Positions 26,820 to 35,125 of a stretch of 64,000 nt of DNA are shown here, one piece after another. The stretch comes from Aerococcaceae bacterium DSM 111176 (lineage in GTDB: Bacteria > Bacillota > Bacilli > Lactobacillales > Aerococcaceae), in NCBI GenBank assembly GCA_015863215.1, contig JACBXN010000078.1, positions 1-64,000 of the forward strand, in the 5' to 3' direction. The notes below the pieces were generated by a model. It was not told where the DNA came from. It made no database searches and saw only the letters and a list, made by a program, of their open reading frames with translations. Numbering within the stretch: the stretch's first letter is position 1; each line of letters begins with the position of its first letter. The position numbers and the translations under genes are program-made.

Positions 26820-27869
26820 ATGACAAGATCACAAGAACCAGAATTAGCAAGAGGACGAAAAGATGATCATGCTCGTTTAGCATTGGAACAACAACAAGAG
26901 ATGAAGCAATCACCTTTTGATGACGTACGTTTTATTCATCATTCGTTTAATGAAACAAACTACGATAAAATTGATATTTCAACCACTTGGGCAGGTACAA
27001 AACATAATGCTCCCTTCTATATTAACGGGATGACAGGTGGGTCTACTTTTACGCATCAATATAATGATAAACTCTCTCAAGTAGCCGCAGCCACTGGCCT
27101 ACCCATTGCGACCGGCTCAATGAGCATTGCCTTAAAAGACCCCGACATTATCGAAACATTTACCATTATGCGTAAAAACAATCCTAATGGCTTTGTTATG
27201 ACGAATTTAGGAGCACATCACCCACTAGAAAACGCGAAACGCGTCGTTGACTTAATGGAAGCTAATGCCATTCAAATCCATGTAAATATCCCTCAAGAAG
27301 TGGTAATGCCTGAAGGCGACCGCGATTATTCAATGTGGTTACGTAATATTGAAGCCCTTGTTAAGGGGTTGGACGTTCCTGTCGTCGTTAAAGAGGTTGG
27401 TTTTGGGATGAGCCAAAAAACGATCAAACAGTTAATTGATATCGGCGTGGAAAATATCGATGTCAGTGGCCGTGGTGGAACTAATTTTGTTACCATCGAA
27501 AATGATCGCCGTACACAATTTGACATGTCTGCTTTAGCAAATTGGGGACAAACAACACCAGAATCCCTCATTGCTGCGGATAGCTTTAAAGGGCAAGCGA
27601 ATATTTTAGCCAGTGGCGGAATTACTGACTACACTCATATCGTTAAAGCAGTAGCAATGGGAGCCAGAGCGGCAGGAATGTCTGGGCGAATGTTACACTT
27701 TGTTAATGAGTTAGGTATTGAAGAAACGATTGAACTTGTTGAAAATTGGAAAGAAGCGATCCGCTTAATGATGCTATTATTAGGGGTTGAAACGATTGAA
27801 GAACTTCAACAAGTAGACTGGTTCGCAACAGGAGATTTAAAAGAATTTAAAACTCTTTATAAAAAATAA
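26820..27869 (+). CDS. fni: Type 2 isopentenyl-diphosphate delta-isomerase (FMN)
   Basis: A 349-residue FMN/NADPH-dependent isomerase: RKDDHARLAL at the N-terminus, the FMN site INGMTGGS, ATGSMSIAL, VVVKEVGFGMS, and DVSGRGGTNFV with the flavin-phosphate loop, then ASGGI. It interconverts IPP and DMAPP and closes the mevalonate operon. It is unrelated to the type 1 (Idi) enzyme. It starts 10 bases after pmk behind AGGAGAT. Confidence 0.95.
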   Translation: MTRSQEPELARGRKDDHARLALEQQQEMKQSPFDDVRFIHHSFNETNYDKIDISTTWAGTKHNAPFYINGMTGGSTFTHQYNDKLSQVAAATGLPIATGSMSIALKDPDIIETFTIMRKNNPNGFVMTNLGAHHPLENAKRVVDLMEANAIQIHVNIPQEVVMPEGDRDYSMWLRNIEALVKGLDVPVVVKEVGFGMSQKTIKQLIDIGVENIDVSGRGGTNFVTIENDRRTQFDMSALANWGQTTPESLIAADSFKGQANILASGGITDYTHIVKAVAMGARAAGMSGRMLHFVNELGIEETIELVENWKEAIRLMMLLLGVETIEELQQVDWFATGDLKEFKTLYKK

Positions 27870-27887
27870 GAAGTTTTGGTTGAAAAT

Positions 27888-27896
27888 TGATATACT
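27888..27896 (+). promoter_or_regulatory. Extended -10 promoter before the cyclodeaminase-like gene
   Basis: TGA-TATACT at 27888-27896, 37 bases before the ATG. It suggests transcription independent of the mevalonate operon. Confidence 0.5.
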
Positions 27897-27933
27897 AATT
27901 ATAGACAAAAATTTATATAAGGAGTGATACTTG

Positions 27934-28947
27934 ATGGGACAGGGAATTCAAACGGCACTAATCAACCAATCTACTATTAAGAAATATGTTGACATGGATA
28001 AAGCAATCGAATTAATCCGCAAGACATATGCTGGGATGGGTGATGGTACGACAAAGAATCCACGTAAAATAACCCTCGACTTAGGAGAATTCGACCCTTA
28101 TCCGACACATGACGGCTTTCTAAATGCCATGCCAGCTTATATTGGTAGTGATACGGTAGCTGGATTAAAATGGGTTGGTGGAATTGCAGGTGAACGTCGT
28201 GCAGCAGATTTACCTTTTATATTCGGGGTCATTGTTTTAGCAGATCCACGTTTTGGTGGTTTCAAAGCTATCCTTGACGGTCAGTATATTACGAATGTCC
28301 GAACAGGCGCTCAAACAGCGGTTGCGATTGATTACTTATTCGCGCAACCTTCGATCTCTATTGGTATGTTTGGTACAGGTGAACAAGCACGTCAAAATCT
28401 TGATGCGATTTCACGTGTTATCGAGATTAATCACCTTAAAATCTGGAACCACCGTACGGAGTCAGCTGAAAAATTAAAAGAAGATATGGCAGATTTAATC
28501 AAGGGAGACATTGAAATTGTAGATCCTTCTAAACCACAAGATGCTTGTGACGTTGATGTAATTATCACATTAACATTAGCAAAGGATCCAATCATCCAAC
28601 CTGAGATGTTAACACCAGGTACTGTTATTTTCCCAATGGGTTCATATCAAGAAATTTCAGATGCATCTATTCTTCGCGCGGACCGCATCATCGTCGATCA
28701 TAAAGATCAAGCATTACACCGTGGTGCATTAAAACCTTTATTTGATGCCGGCGAATTAAAAGAAGATGATATTCAACAAACATTACCTGAAATTGCCTTA
28801 AATGGATTAGATCAGCCACTAGGTGATGATATTGCTTTATGTATCCCTATCGGAGTTGGGGCAACAGATGTTGTTATTGCCAATTATGTCTACGAGCAAG
28901 CAATGGCTAACGGCGACATTGACAATACTTTCGACTTGGAAGCATAA
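27934..28947 (+). CDS. Ornithine cyclodeaminase / mu-crystallin family protein
   Basis: A 337-residue NAD(P)-dependent enzyme. It shows the substrate-site block GLKWVGG, NVRTGAQTAVA, and the Rossmann fingerprint GMFGTGEQARQN near 146. Family members include ornithine cyclodeaminase, alanine dehydrogenase, ketimine reductase and SbnB-type opine synthases; the exact reaction cannot be read from the sequence. The start is ATG at 27934; an adjacent TTG at 27931 is a less likely alternative after AAGGAG. It is likely its own unit, with a promoter before it and a strong terminator after it. Confidence 0.85.
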   Translation: MGQGIQTALINQSTIKKYVDMDKAIELIRKTYAGMGDGTTKNPRKITLDLGEFDPYPTHDGFLNAMPAYIGSDTVAGLKWVGGIAGERRAADLPFIFGVIVLADPRFGGFKAILDGQYITNVRTGAQTAVAIDYLFAQPSISIGMFGTGEQARQNLDAISRVIEINHLKIWNHRTESAEKLKEDMADLIKGDIEIVDPSKPQDACDVDVIITLTLAKDPIIQPEMLTPGTVIFPMGSYQEISDASILRADRIIVDHKDQALHRGALKPLFDAGELKEDDIQQTLPEIALNGLDQPLGDDIALCIPIGVGATDVVIANYVYEQAMANGDIDNTFDLEA

Positions 28948-29000
28948 GACAAGGCATTTTCAAAAGCTAGGTAAAAATATTATAATAGTATTCAATTAAT

Positions 29001-29047
29001 AACCGCACCAAATCACTGTTCTAAGGACAATGATTTGGTGCGGTTTT
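29001..29047 (+). terminator. Terminator (hairpin family member B)
   Basis: A perfect 15-bp stem AACCGCACCAAATCA/TGATTTGGTGCGGTT (29001-29015 with 29031-29045), then TT. The inner core CACTGTTCTAAGGACAATG is shared with the hairpin at 52560. Confidence 0.85.
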
Positions 29048-29251
29048 GGTGTTTGGGGATTCGCTTCAGTCAATATCGTAGAAGGACAGAAAATCTAACC
29101 TATTATTCGAGAGTTTTTCTGCATTTGCACATAATCTCTATTATTTCCCTTGTGTTTTTCTGTTTAAATCATCGCCACTCCTCATTTATTGTAAAGTCAT
29201 AATGACAATCCGAACATTCAAATACTTTTTAACGACACAAAAACTAAACCA

Positions 29252-29280
29252 TTGACACTGATATATATATTCTATATGCT
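29252..29280 (+). promoter_or_regulatory. Promoter of carbonic anhydrase
   Basis: A consensus TTGACA (29252-29257), a 17-base spacer and TATGCT (29275-29280). Confidence 0.7.
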
Positions 29281-29311
29281 TAATTAACATTTCGAAGCAA
29301 AGGAGCATAAG

Positions 29312-29938
29312 ATGAAACAAATTCAAAAAAGATTACAACAATTTAAAGAGGTTGACTTTTTAAACCACCAAGAGTTATACGAACAACTAAGTAACAAGCA
29401 AGAACCTCACACACTTTTCATCGGTTGTTCTGACTCTCGTGTTAATGCTGAATTATTATTTCAAGCTTTACCTGGTGAAATTTTTCAGTTAAGAAATATT
29501 GCAAATATCGTTCCCCATGTAACTAATTCTGACCGTCAATCTTCAACATTATCAGTCATTGAATACGCTGTAAGTGTGTTAGAAGTAGATACAATTATTG
29601 TTTGTGGTCATTCAAACTGTGGTGGGTGTCGTGCACTCTTAGGTGACGCACCAAAACAACCTGTCCCACATACTCTACATTGGTTAGATCAAATGACTAG
29701 TCTAAGCCAAGATGTTCAAGCTCGTTATAATCCCGATGAAACGGATGAATCAATCAACACCGTTTTAGAGAAACTAAATGTGCTTGAGCAAATTAAAAAC
29801 TTAATGAGTCATGAATTCATTCAACAAGCCGTTAAAGAACGTTCATTTTCTGTTATTGCCAGTTATTATGACATTGGTTCTGGCCATGTCTACACTAATA
29901 CCAAGAGCAATGACGAATTACTTGAATTAATTCCATAG
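29312..29938 (+). CDS. Beta-class carbonic anhydrase
   Basis: A 208-residue enzyme. The zinc ligands Cys39 (IGCSDSRV, with the Asp41-Arg43 dyad), His100 and Cys103 (VCGHSNCGGC) are all present, as expected of a beta-carbonic anhydrase that interconverts CO2 and bicarbonate. Bicarbonate is needed by carboxylases in fermenting cocci. It is a single-gene unit with a consensus promoter and a strong terminator. AAAGGAG precedes the ATG. Confidence 0.95.
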   Translation: MKQIQKRLQQFKEVDFLNHQELYEQLSNKQEPHTLFIGCSDSRVNAELLFQALPGEIFQLRNIANIVPHVTNSDRQSSTLSVIEYAVSVLEVDTIIVCGHSNCGGCRALLGDAPKQPVPHTLHWLDQMTSLSQDVQARYNPDETDESINTVLEKLNVLEQIKNLMSHEFIQQAVKERSFSVIASYYDIGSGHVYTNTKSNDELLELIP

Positions 29939-29940
29939 AA

Positions 29941-29971
29941 AAGAGTGCCGAGTCGCCGGCACTCTTTTTTT
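29941..29971 (+). terminator. Terminator after carbonic anhydrase
   Basis: A stem AAGAGTGCCG/CGGCACTCTT (29941-29950 with 29957-29966) followed by TTTTT. Confidence 0.93.
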
Positions 29972-29997
29972 ATTATTATCAATTGTGGGTTTGTGTG

Positions 29998-30153
29998 GAA
30001 AGTTTAGTGTAATCAGAGTCTATCTTTCCATGAATTCAGTGATTTCGAAGAAAGTTTAGTGCGTTCAGATGCAATCTTTCCAAAAATTCAGTGATTCTGA
30101 AGAAAGTTTAGTGCATTCAGATGCAATCTTTCCAAAAATTCAGTGATTATATT
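29998..30153. repeat. Three tandem copies of a 52-bp palindromic repeat
   Basis: GAAAGTTTAGTG recurs at 29998, 30050 and 30102, exactly 52 bases apart. Copies 2 and 3 are nearly identical; copy 1 is diverged. Each copy can fold: GAAAG pairs with CTTTC, with an inner TGCAT-TCAG-ATGCA in copy 3. TTCAG-TGATT-CTGAA forms a second small hairpin at the junction of copies 2 and 3. There are no unique spacers, so it is not a CRISPR array. Confidence 0.9.
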
Positions 30154-30166
30154 ATTATATAGTCTA

Positions 30167-30206
30167 CAAAAAAAACGAGTACCCAATCACTGGCACTCGT
30201 TTATTA
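30167..30206 (-). terminator. Terminator after the XRE regulator
   Basis: Arms ACGAGT/ACTCGT (30175-30180 with 30195-30200), followed on the minus strand by eight T. Confidence 0.82.
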
Positions 30207-30215
30207 AATCTTACT

Positions 30216-30821
30216 TTATTTCGCATCATAATCGATTTGAACACTAAAGAACCCATGTTTTTTGACTGGGACAAAATACTTTAGTTCATACATCTTCTTA
30301 CCAGCAACTAATGCGTCAGCAGCTGATTTCGCTTCTTTATAAGCATCCTCAGATTTTTCATACCATGCTAAATCGACGTTACGAGGTTTAAAGATACCGC
30401 CTGTTTTTGCTGGAACACCTTGTAAAACCGCGTTTGGTTTATAATCAATTTCAAAATATGCCGGTTTTTCGACTACTTCAAAATCGACAAAACGTGATTC
30501 TTCATCAGAATCAAGTAAACTAACCACTTCGATCGTTGGTTCAAGCTCTTCTTTTTCTGGTTTCTTCTTCCGTTTAACTTCCGCCACTTTGGCTGTTTCT
30601 TTAATTGGTTCTTCTTTCTTAACCAATGTCTCTGCAGCTAATAAATCATCGTAGCTAACGCCAAAATATCCGACTAAGATAGCCAATTTATCAAAGCTTG
30701 GTTCTGCAGTACCATTTTCATATTTAGAAATTGATTGGCGAGTAACGCCCAACACATCTGCTAAATCTTCTTGGGACATATCATGTTCTAATCTTAATTG
30801 TTTAATCTTCTTTTGGAACAT
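30216..30821 (-). CDS. XRE-family helix-turn-helix regulator
   Basis: A 201-residue protein. The N-terminal helix-turn-helix (~3-60) shows IKQLRLEHDMSQEDLADVLGVTR and ISKYENG. A Lys/Glu-rich linker (~70-105) follows, then a C-terminal domain of about 95 residues (YFEIDYKPNAVLQ, KMYELKYFVPVKKHGFF) that I do not recognise. The start is ATG at 30821, 6 bases after GGGAGGAGG; an ATG at 30827 touches the ribosome site. It is the last gene after rpiA and pdp, 19 bases from pdp, so it may regulate that operon or simply be co-expressed. Confidence 0.8.
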   Translation of the reverse strand: MFQKKIKQLRLEHDMSQEDLADVLGVTRQSISKYENGTAEPSFDKLAILVGYFGVSYDDLLAAETLVKKEEPIKETAKVAEVKRKKKPEKEELEPTIEVVSLLDSDEESRFVDFEVVEKPAYFEIDYKPNAVLQGVPAKTGGIFKPRNVDLAWYEKSEDAYKEAKSAADALVAGKKMYELKYFVPVKKHGFFSVQIDYDAK

Positions 30822-30840
30822 TGCCATCCTCCTCCCAGAC

Positions 30841-32139
30841 TTATTCAATCATATCAATAATTAATGATGGTTGAATTTGCTGATTATCTATTGTTACGGC
30901 CTCTTGCATACGTGCCATTTCTTTTGTGATATCTTCTTGGTTACTATGTATTACCGCTAATGTATCGCCCTCTTGGACTGAATCGCCCACCTTCTTGGTT
31001 AATACAATTCCTACAGCAGGATCAATCTCATCCGTTAGACTCAAGCGACCGGCACCTAACATACGTGCCACTTCACCTACTTCATGAGCAACCCAATCTG
31101 AAACATAGCCACTCTCACTAGCGACAACCGGAATTTGATAGCGTGCGGTAGAGAATTTCGAAACATCACGAATATAGTCACTATTACCGCCTTGTGATTC
31201 AATGAATTCACCAAATTTTTCAAATGCTTGTCCATTATGTAGTTGAGCTTCTAAATCTGTTCTCGCTTGATCAAAATTGTCTGTGTAACCATTGGCAATC
31301 AACATATTAGCACCTAAGACTAAACATAATTCTGTTAAATCTTCAGGGCCGTTTCCTTGTAGCGTTTCAATTGCTTCAATGACCTCTAAGTTATTTCCAA
31401 CCGCAAATCCCAAAGGCTGATCCATTGCAGATAAAACGGCTAGGGTTTTGCGCCCTACTTGATTCCCAATGCGAACCATTGTTTGAGCTAAGTCACGCGC
31501 ATCTTTAACCGTCTTCATAAATGCGCCGTCGCCAACTTTAACATCCAAGACAATGGCATCAGCACCAGAAGCAATTTTTTTACTCATAATTGAACTGGCA
31601 ATTAAGGGAATAGATTGTACAGATCCAGATACATCTCTCAGTGCATAGATTTTTTTATCAGCAGGTGTTAAATTACCGGTTTGACCAACGACAGATAATT
31701 TATTTTGATTGACTAGTTCAATAAATTTTTCTTGTGCAATTTCTGTATCGAATCCAGGGATACTCTCTAATTTATCAATCGTTCCACCTGTGTGGCCTAG
31801 ACCACGCCCACTCATTTTAGCAACAGGTACATTTAAACTTGCCACTAATGGGCCTAAAATTAATGTTGTTGTGTCGCCGACACCACCTGTGGAGTGTTTA
31901 TCTACCTTGATGCCTTCAATCGCTGATAAATCTAGCATATCACCACTTTGAGCCATTGCCATCGTCATGTAACCTGCTTCTTGCTCTGTCATCCCTTGGA
32001 AGTAAACAGCCATCAAGAAAGCACTCATTTGGTAATCTGGTATCGTTTCATTTGTGTAATTTTCAATTAGCCATTCAATCTCTGTCTGGGTTAATTCGAT
32101 ATGTTGTTGTTTCTTTTCAATTAAATCTAGCATTTTCAT
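30841..32139 (-). CDS. pdp: Pyrimidine-nucleoside phosphorylase
   Basis: A 432-residue member of the thymidine/pyrimidine nucleoside phosphorylase family. It shows the phosphate-binding KHSTGGVGD (~81-89), the hinge KMSGRGLGHTGGT, and the C-terminal SGYVSDW domain. It splits uridine or thymidine with phosphate into base and (deoxy)ribose 1-phosphate. With rpiA upstream, the operon channels nucleoside ribose toward the pentose phosphate pathway. The ribosome site AGGAG lies after the rpiA stop. Confidence 0.93.
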   Translation of the reverse strand: MKMLDLIEKKQQHIELTQTEIEWLIENYTNETIPDYQMSAFLMAVYFQGMTEQEAGYMTMAMAQSGDMLDLSAIEGIKVDKHSTGGVGDTTTLILGPLVASLNVPVAKMSGRGLGHTGGTIDKLESIPGFDTEIAQEKFIELVNQNKLSVVGQTGNLTPADKKIYALRDVSGSVQSIPLIASSIMSKKIASGADAIVLDVKVGDGAFMKTVKDARDLAQTMVRIGNQVGRKTLAVLSAMDQPLGFAVGNNLEVIEAIETLQGNGPEDLTELCLVLGANMLIANGYTDNFDQARTDLEAQLHNGQAFEKFGEFIESQGGNSDYIRDVSKFSTARYQIPVVASESGYVSDWVAHEVGEVARMLGAGRLSLTDEIDPAVGIVLTKKVGDSVQEGDTLAVIHSNQEDITKEMARMQEAVTIDNQQIQPSLIIDMIE

Positions 32140-32146
32140 CGTTTAA

Positions 32147-32839
32147 TCACTCCTGACCGCAGTGATGAATGTGAGTTTCTCCATTTTCATATCCCACAAT
32201 AATCATGTCTGTTAAATCTAAAAATAGGCCATGTTCAATTACTCCGACCATACGTTCTAATTCTAATGCTAATTGATGTGGAGCTGGGATTTCTTGTAAA
32301 TGTAGATCAAAGATATAATTTCCTGAATCAGTCACATAAATTGAATCATTCTCCATTTTTCTAAATGATGGATTCAGACCCATTTGGCGTAAATTATCAA
32401 ATAAACGTAAACTACCAAACGGTACAACTTCAATTGGTAATGGAAATGCGCCTAATGTTTCAACCATTTTATCGGGTGTAATAATCCAAATGTTCTTCTT
32501 AGAAGCCATAGCAACGATCTTCTCATAGAGTAGCGCACCGCCGCCACCTTTAATTCCGTAACCTTGATAGGTTGTTTCGTCCGCTCCATCTACTAAGACA
32601 TCGATGTATTCCACCATATCTAGGCTGACAACTTTAATACCTAATGATTCAGCTTGTTCTTGAGATCGTCTAGAGGTAGCTACTGCTTGTATATCTTCTA
32701 ACTGCCCCGTTCTAATACGGCGCCCTAATTCATCAATGAAGTAATAGGCTGTAGAACCTGTTCCTAATCCTACTGTCATTCCACTTTCTACAAAGTCGAC
32801 AGCTTTTCTTCCTGCTACCATTTTCGCTTGATCAATCAT
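32147..32839 (-). CDS. rpiA: Ribose-5-phosphate isomerase A
   Basis: A 230-residue enzyme with the GLGTGSTAYYF loop, DGADE (~80), the KGGGGALLYEKI catalytic block and the PDKMVETLG strand. It interconverts ribose 5-phosphate and ribulose 5-phosphate. The start is ATG at 32837-32839 behind GGAGGTAGG; the ORF extends eight codons upstream over that site. It is first of the rpiA-pdp-XRE unit, with a TATAAT at 32901-32896 on the minus strand. Confidence 0.95.
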   Translation of the reverse strand: MIDQAKMVAGRKAVDFVESGMTVGLGTGSTAYYFIDELGRRIRTGQLEDIQAVATSRRSQEQAESLGIKVVSLDMVEYIDVLVDGADETTYQGYGIKGGGGALLYEKIVAMASKKNIWIITPDKMVETLGAFPLPIEVVPFGSLRLFDNLRQMGLNPSFRKMENDSIYVTDSGNYIFDLHLQEIPAPHQLALELERMVGVIEHGLFLDLTDMIIVGYENGETHIHHCGQE

Positions 32840-32984
32840 TTTCCTACCTCCATATAGCTTCATCGAAAGTTGATAACACTTTCACTGTAACTTTCATTAT
32901 AGATTATTATTGATGTAATTGCATCGTTTTTCACCCAAAGTTTTGTTACAATGAATATATCCGATTTAAGAAAAGGAGAATTAT

Positions 32985-33623
32985 ATGTCACTCATTAATT
33001 TAAGCTGTCCCGTCTGCCAGAACAAATCTCAAAAAGACATGATTACTTACATCGATACATCAAAGAATCCAGAATTAGTTGGAAAACTTTTAATGAACGA
33101 ATTATACTCTTTCGAGTGTTCAAATTGTGGTGCTAAACGTCAATTAGAAGTCCAAATGGTCTTCCATGATCCTGACAAAAAGGTATTACTGATCAATTTA
33201 GCGAATCAAGAATATACGGATCAATTAAAAGATAATTTAATGAAATATATCCCATCAAATTATGATTTATCCGATTATGATTTGCGCTTAGTCCGTAATA
33301 TTCCTGAGTTAGTGGAAAAGATTCAAATTTTACAATTTGGAAAGGCCTCAGACTCAGTCATCGAAATCGTTAAATTATTAACAGATGGATTATTTATGAA
33401 ACAAAAACCGGATGCACAAATTATTAATCGTTTCTTTACGATGGCTAATGGTGCACCAAAAGTTTATTACATCTTACAAGAAGAACAATTTTTCGTTGAT
33501 TACAACGATAGTTTACAAGACTTCGCTGAAGAAAAATATAATAAAGCGAACACAGAAACACCTAAAGGTGAGTTCATTCAAGTAAACCAAAAATGGGCAG
33601 TACAATTACTAGAAGGTAAATAA
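32985..33623 (+). CDS. CpXC domain protein
   Basis: A 212-residue protein with CPVC at 8-11 and CSNC at 45-48, a split pair of zinc-ribbon CxxC motifs diagnostic of the CpXC family. The rest (~60-210) is alpha/beta with no further motif. The function of the family is unknown. It has its own promoter (extended TACAAT at 32944-32952) and a strong bidirectional terminator after it. AAAAGGAG precedes the ATG. Confidence 0.8.
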   Translation: MSLINLSCPVCQNKSQKDMITYIDTSKNPELVGKLLMNELYSFECSNCGAKRQLEVQMVFHDPDKKVLLINLANQEYTDQLKDNLMKYIPSNYDLSDYDLRLVRNIPELVEKIQILQFGKASDSVIEIVKLLTDGLFMKQKPDAQIINRFFTMANGAPKVYYILQEEQFFVDYNDSLQDFAEEKYNKANTETPKGEFIQVNQKWAVQLLEGK

Positions 33624-33625
33624 CG

Positions 33626-33677
33626 AAAAGAACTCGAATCTGTTGGATTAAACCACTGATTCGAGTTCTTTTTATTT
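33626..33677. terminator. Bidirectional terminator, CpXC gene / glycosyltransferase
   Basis: A perfect 15-bp stem AAAAGAACTCGAATC/GATTCGAGTTCTTTT (33626-33640 with 33658-33672), then TATTT. Confidence 0.93.
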
Positions 33678-34634
33678 ATCTTCTTCTTGTGTTGCTTGAT
33701 GGCGTTCTTTAACAATATAAATTGGGCGATGCTTGCTCTCGATAAATATTTTACCGATATAACGTCCCACAATACCTAAACAAAGCAATTGCAAGCCACC
33801 CATACCTAAAATTAATACTGCTAATGACGCCCAACCTGGAGTTGTAGGTCCTTGGATTAGCGTTTGTAAAACGATAAATACACCGTAAACAACCGCAATC
33901 ACAAAACTAATTAACCCCACAAAGCTCGCAATATTCAATGGCATCTCTGAGAAGCTCATCAAACCTTCAATAGCATAGTTAAAGAGGTTTGAAAATGACC
34001 AAGATGTCTCCCCGGCTCCTCTTTCAATATTTGGATATTCAAGATATGCCACATCATATCCAACCCATGAAAATAGTCCTTTTGAAAATCGATTTCGCTC
34101 TTGTAATTTTAAGATTGATTCTACCACTTCACGGCTCATTAAACGGTAGTCTCTAGCACCTTCTTCAATATGCACATCTGAAATATTGTTGTTAATTTTA
34201 TAATACAGATTAGCAAAGAATGATCTCATAGGAGGTTCACCTTCACGGTTCACACGACGCGTTGCCGCTACATCATAGCCTTCCTCTGTAATTAGGCGGT
34301 GCATCTCGATTAATAATTCAGGTGGATCTTGTAAATCGGCATCGATTAAACCGACCCACTCACCTTCAGCATGCTCTAATCCAGCCATAATAGCCGCTTC
34401 CTTACCAAAATTTCGTGAAAAGGAAAGATAATTAATACGTTCTGGATATTTGCTTGCTAACTCTTGAAACTTCGCTAATGTTCCATCCTTTGAACCATCA
34501 TTAATCAGCAGTAGTTCAATAAATACATGAGGTATTTTCGCTTGCGTGTCTAAGACGGCATCCATAAATAAATCAAGTACTTCCTCTTCATTATAACAAG
34601 GTACAATTAACGTAATTGTATTAGACTTTAGCAT
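33672..34634 (-). CDS. Family 2 glycosyltransferase, GtrB/DPM type
   Basis: A 320-residue membrane glycosyltransferase. The GT-A domain has IVPCYNEEEVLDLF, the metal-site DADLQDPPEL, and GKEAAIMAGLE. A MGLIS-type interfacial region and two C-terminal membrane helices (~230-255 and ~265-290) follow. Such enzymes charge undecaprenyl phosphate with glucose or another sugar. Its partner, a GtrA-like putative flippase, lies immediately upstream (stop at 34652-34654), so the pair probably decorates a wall polymer. The start at 34634 follows AAAGAGG; an ATG at 34652, overlapping the gtrA stop as TAATG, is an alternative. Confidence 0.88.
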   Translation of the reverse strand: MLKSNTITLIVPCYNEEEVLDLFMDAVLDTQAKIPHVFIELLLINDGSKDGTLAKFQELASKYPERINYLSFSRNFGKEAAIMAGLEHAEGEWVGLIDADLQDPPELLIEMHRLITEEGYDVAATRRVNREGEPPMRSFFANLYYKINNNISDVHIEEGARDYRLMSREVVESILKLQERNRFSKGLFSWVGYDVAYLEYPNIERGAGETSWSFSNLFNYAIEGLMSFSEMPLNIASFVGLISFVIAVVYGVFIVLQTLIQGPTTPGWASLAVLILGMGGLQLLCLGIVGRYIGKIFIESKHRPIYIVKERHQATQEEDK

Positions 34635-34651
34635 AATTTCCTCTTTCCACA

Positions 34652-35044
34652 TTAACCACGGCCTTCGATGAACAGCTTACGCGTTACGAAATTAAAAACC
34701 ATGACAATTCCTGTCACTAGTATTTTTGCGATATTCGGATGAATCAGAAGGTAATCGACGGTTATTTTCATTAACACAGTGGTAAGAATCAGTCCGGTGA
34801 TGCTCAAACCAACAAAAATCAAAAACTCTCGCATCTTCTCATTATCTTCAAAACGACTTGAAAATACATAACGCATACTTGCCCAATAGTTAAATACTGT
34901 GGAAGTAATAAAAGCTACTACAGTCGCAATTAAGTAATTTATTTGAAGTCCATTAAATAATAAAGAAAATACCAGATAATCAATTAAAGTAGCGATTACA
35001 CCCACCAGTGCAAAATTCATTAATTGTTGAAATATGTGTTTCAT
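34652..35044 (-). CDS. GtrA-like membrane protein (polyprenyl-sugar flippase candidate)
   Basis: A 130-residue protein with four membrane helices and the GtrA pattern: NFALVGVIATLIDYLVF at the N-terminus and FNYWASMRYVF in the middle. Family members are thought to flip undecaprenyl-phosphate-linked sugars across the membrane. It is coupled to the downstream GtrB-type transferase by TAATG overlap. No third, polymer-modifying gene is next to it. Confidence 0.85.
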   Translation of the reverse strand: MKHIFQQLMNFALVGVIATLIDYLVFSLLFNGLQINYLIATVVAFITSTVFNYWASMRYVFSSRFEDNEKMREFLIFVGLSITGLILTTVLMKITVDYLLIHPNIAKILVTGIVMVFNFVTRKLFIEGRG

Positions 35045-35125
35045 CTGACACCTCTATCACAAATTTTATAACTATATTGTACCATAATTCGCATTTATTA
35101 TTGTGATATTCAATGTAAAGTCACA

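Larger units (their letters stand above)
28948..29311. other. Intergenic region before carbonic anhydrase
   Basis: 364 bases with a terminator (29001-29047) and the carbonic anhydrase promoter (29252-29280). The rest holds no supported gene. Confidence 0.7.

Noticed and set aside
29998-30153. CRISPR-like array
   Set aside because: Units are contiguous 52-bp tandem repeats without unique spacers, only three copies, and no cas genes are nearby.
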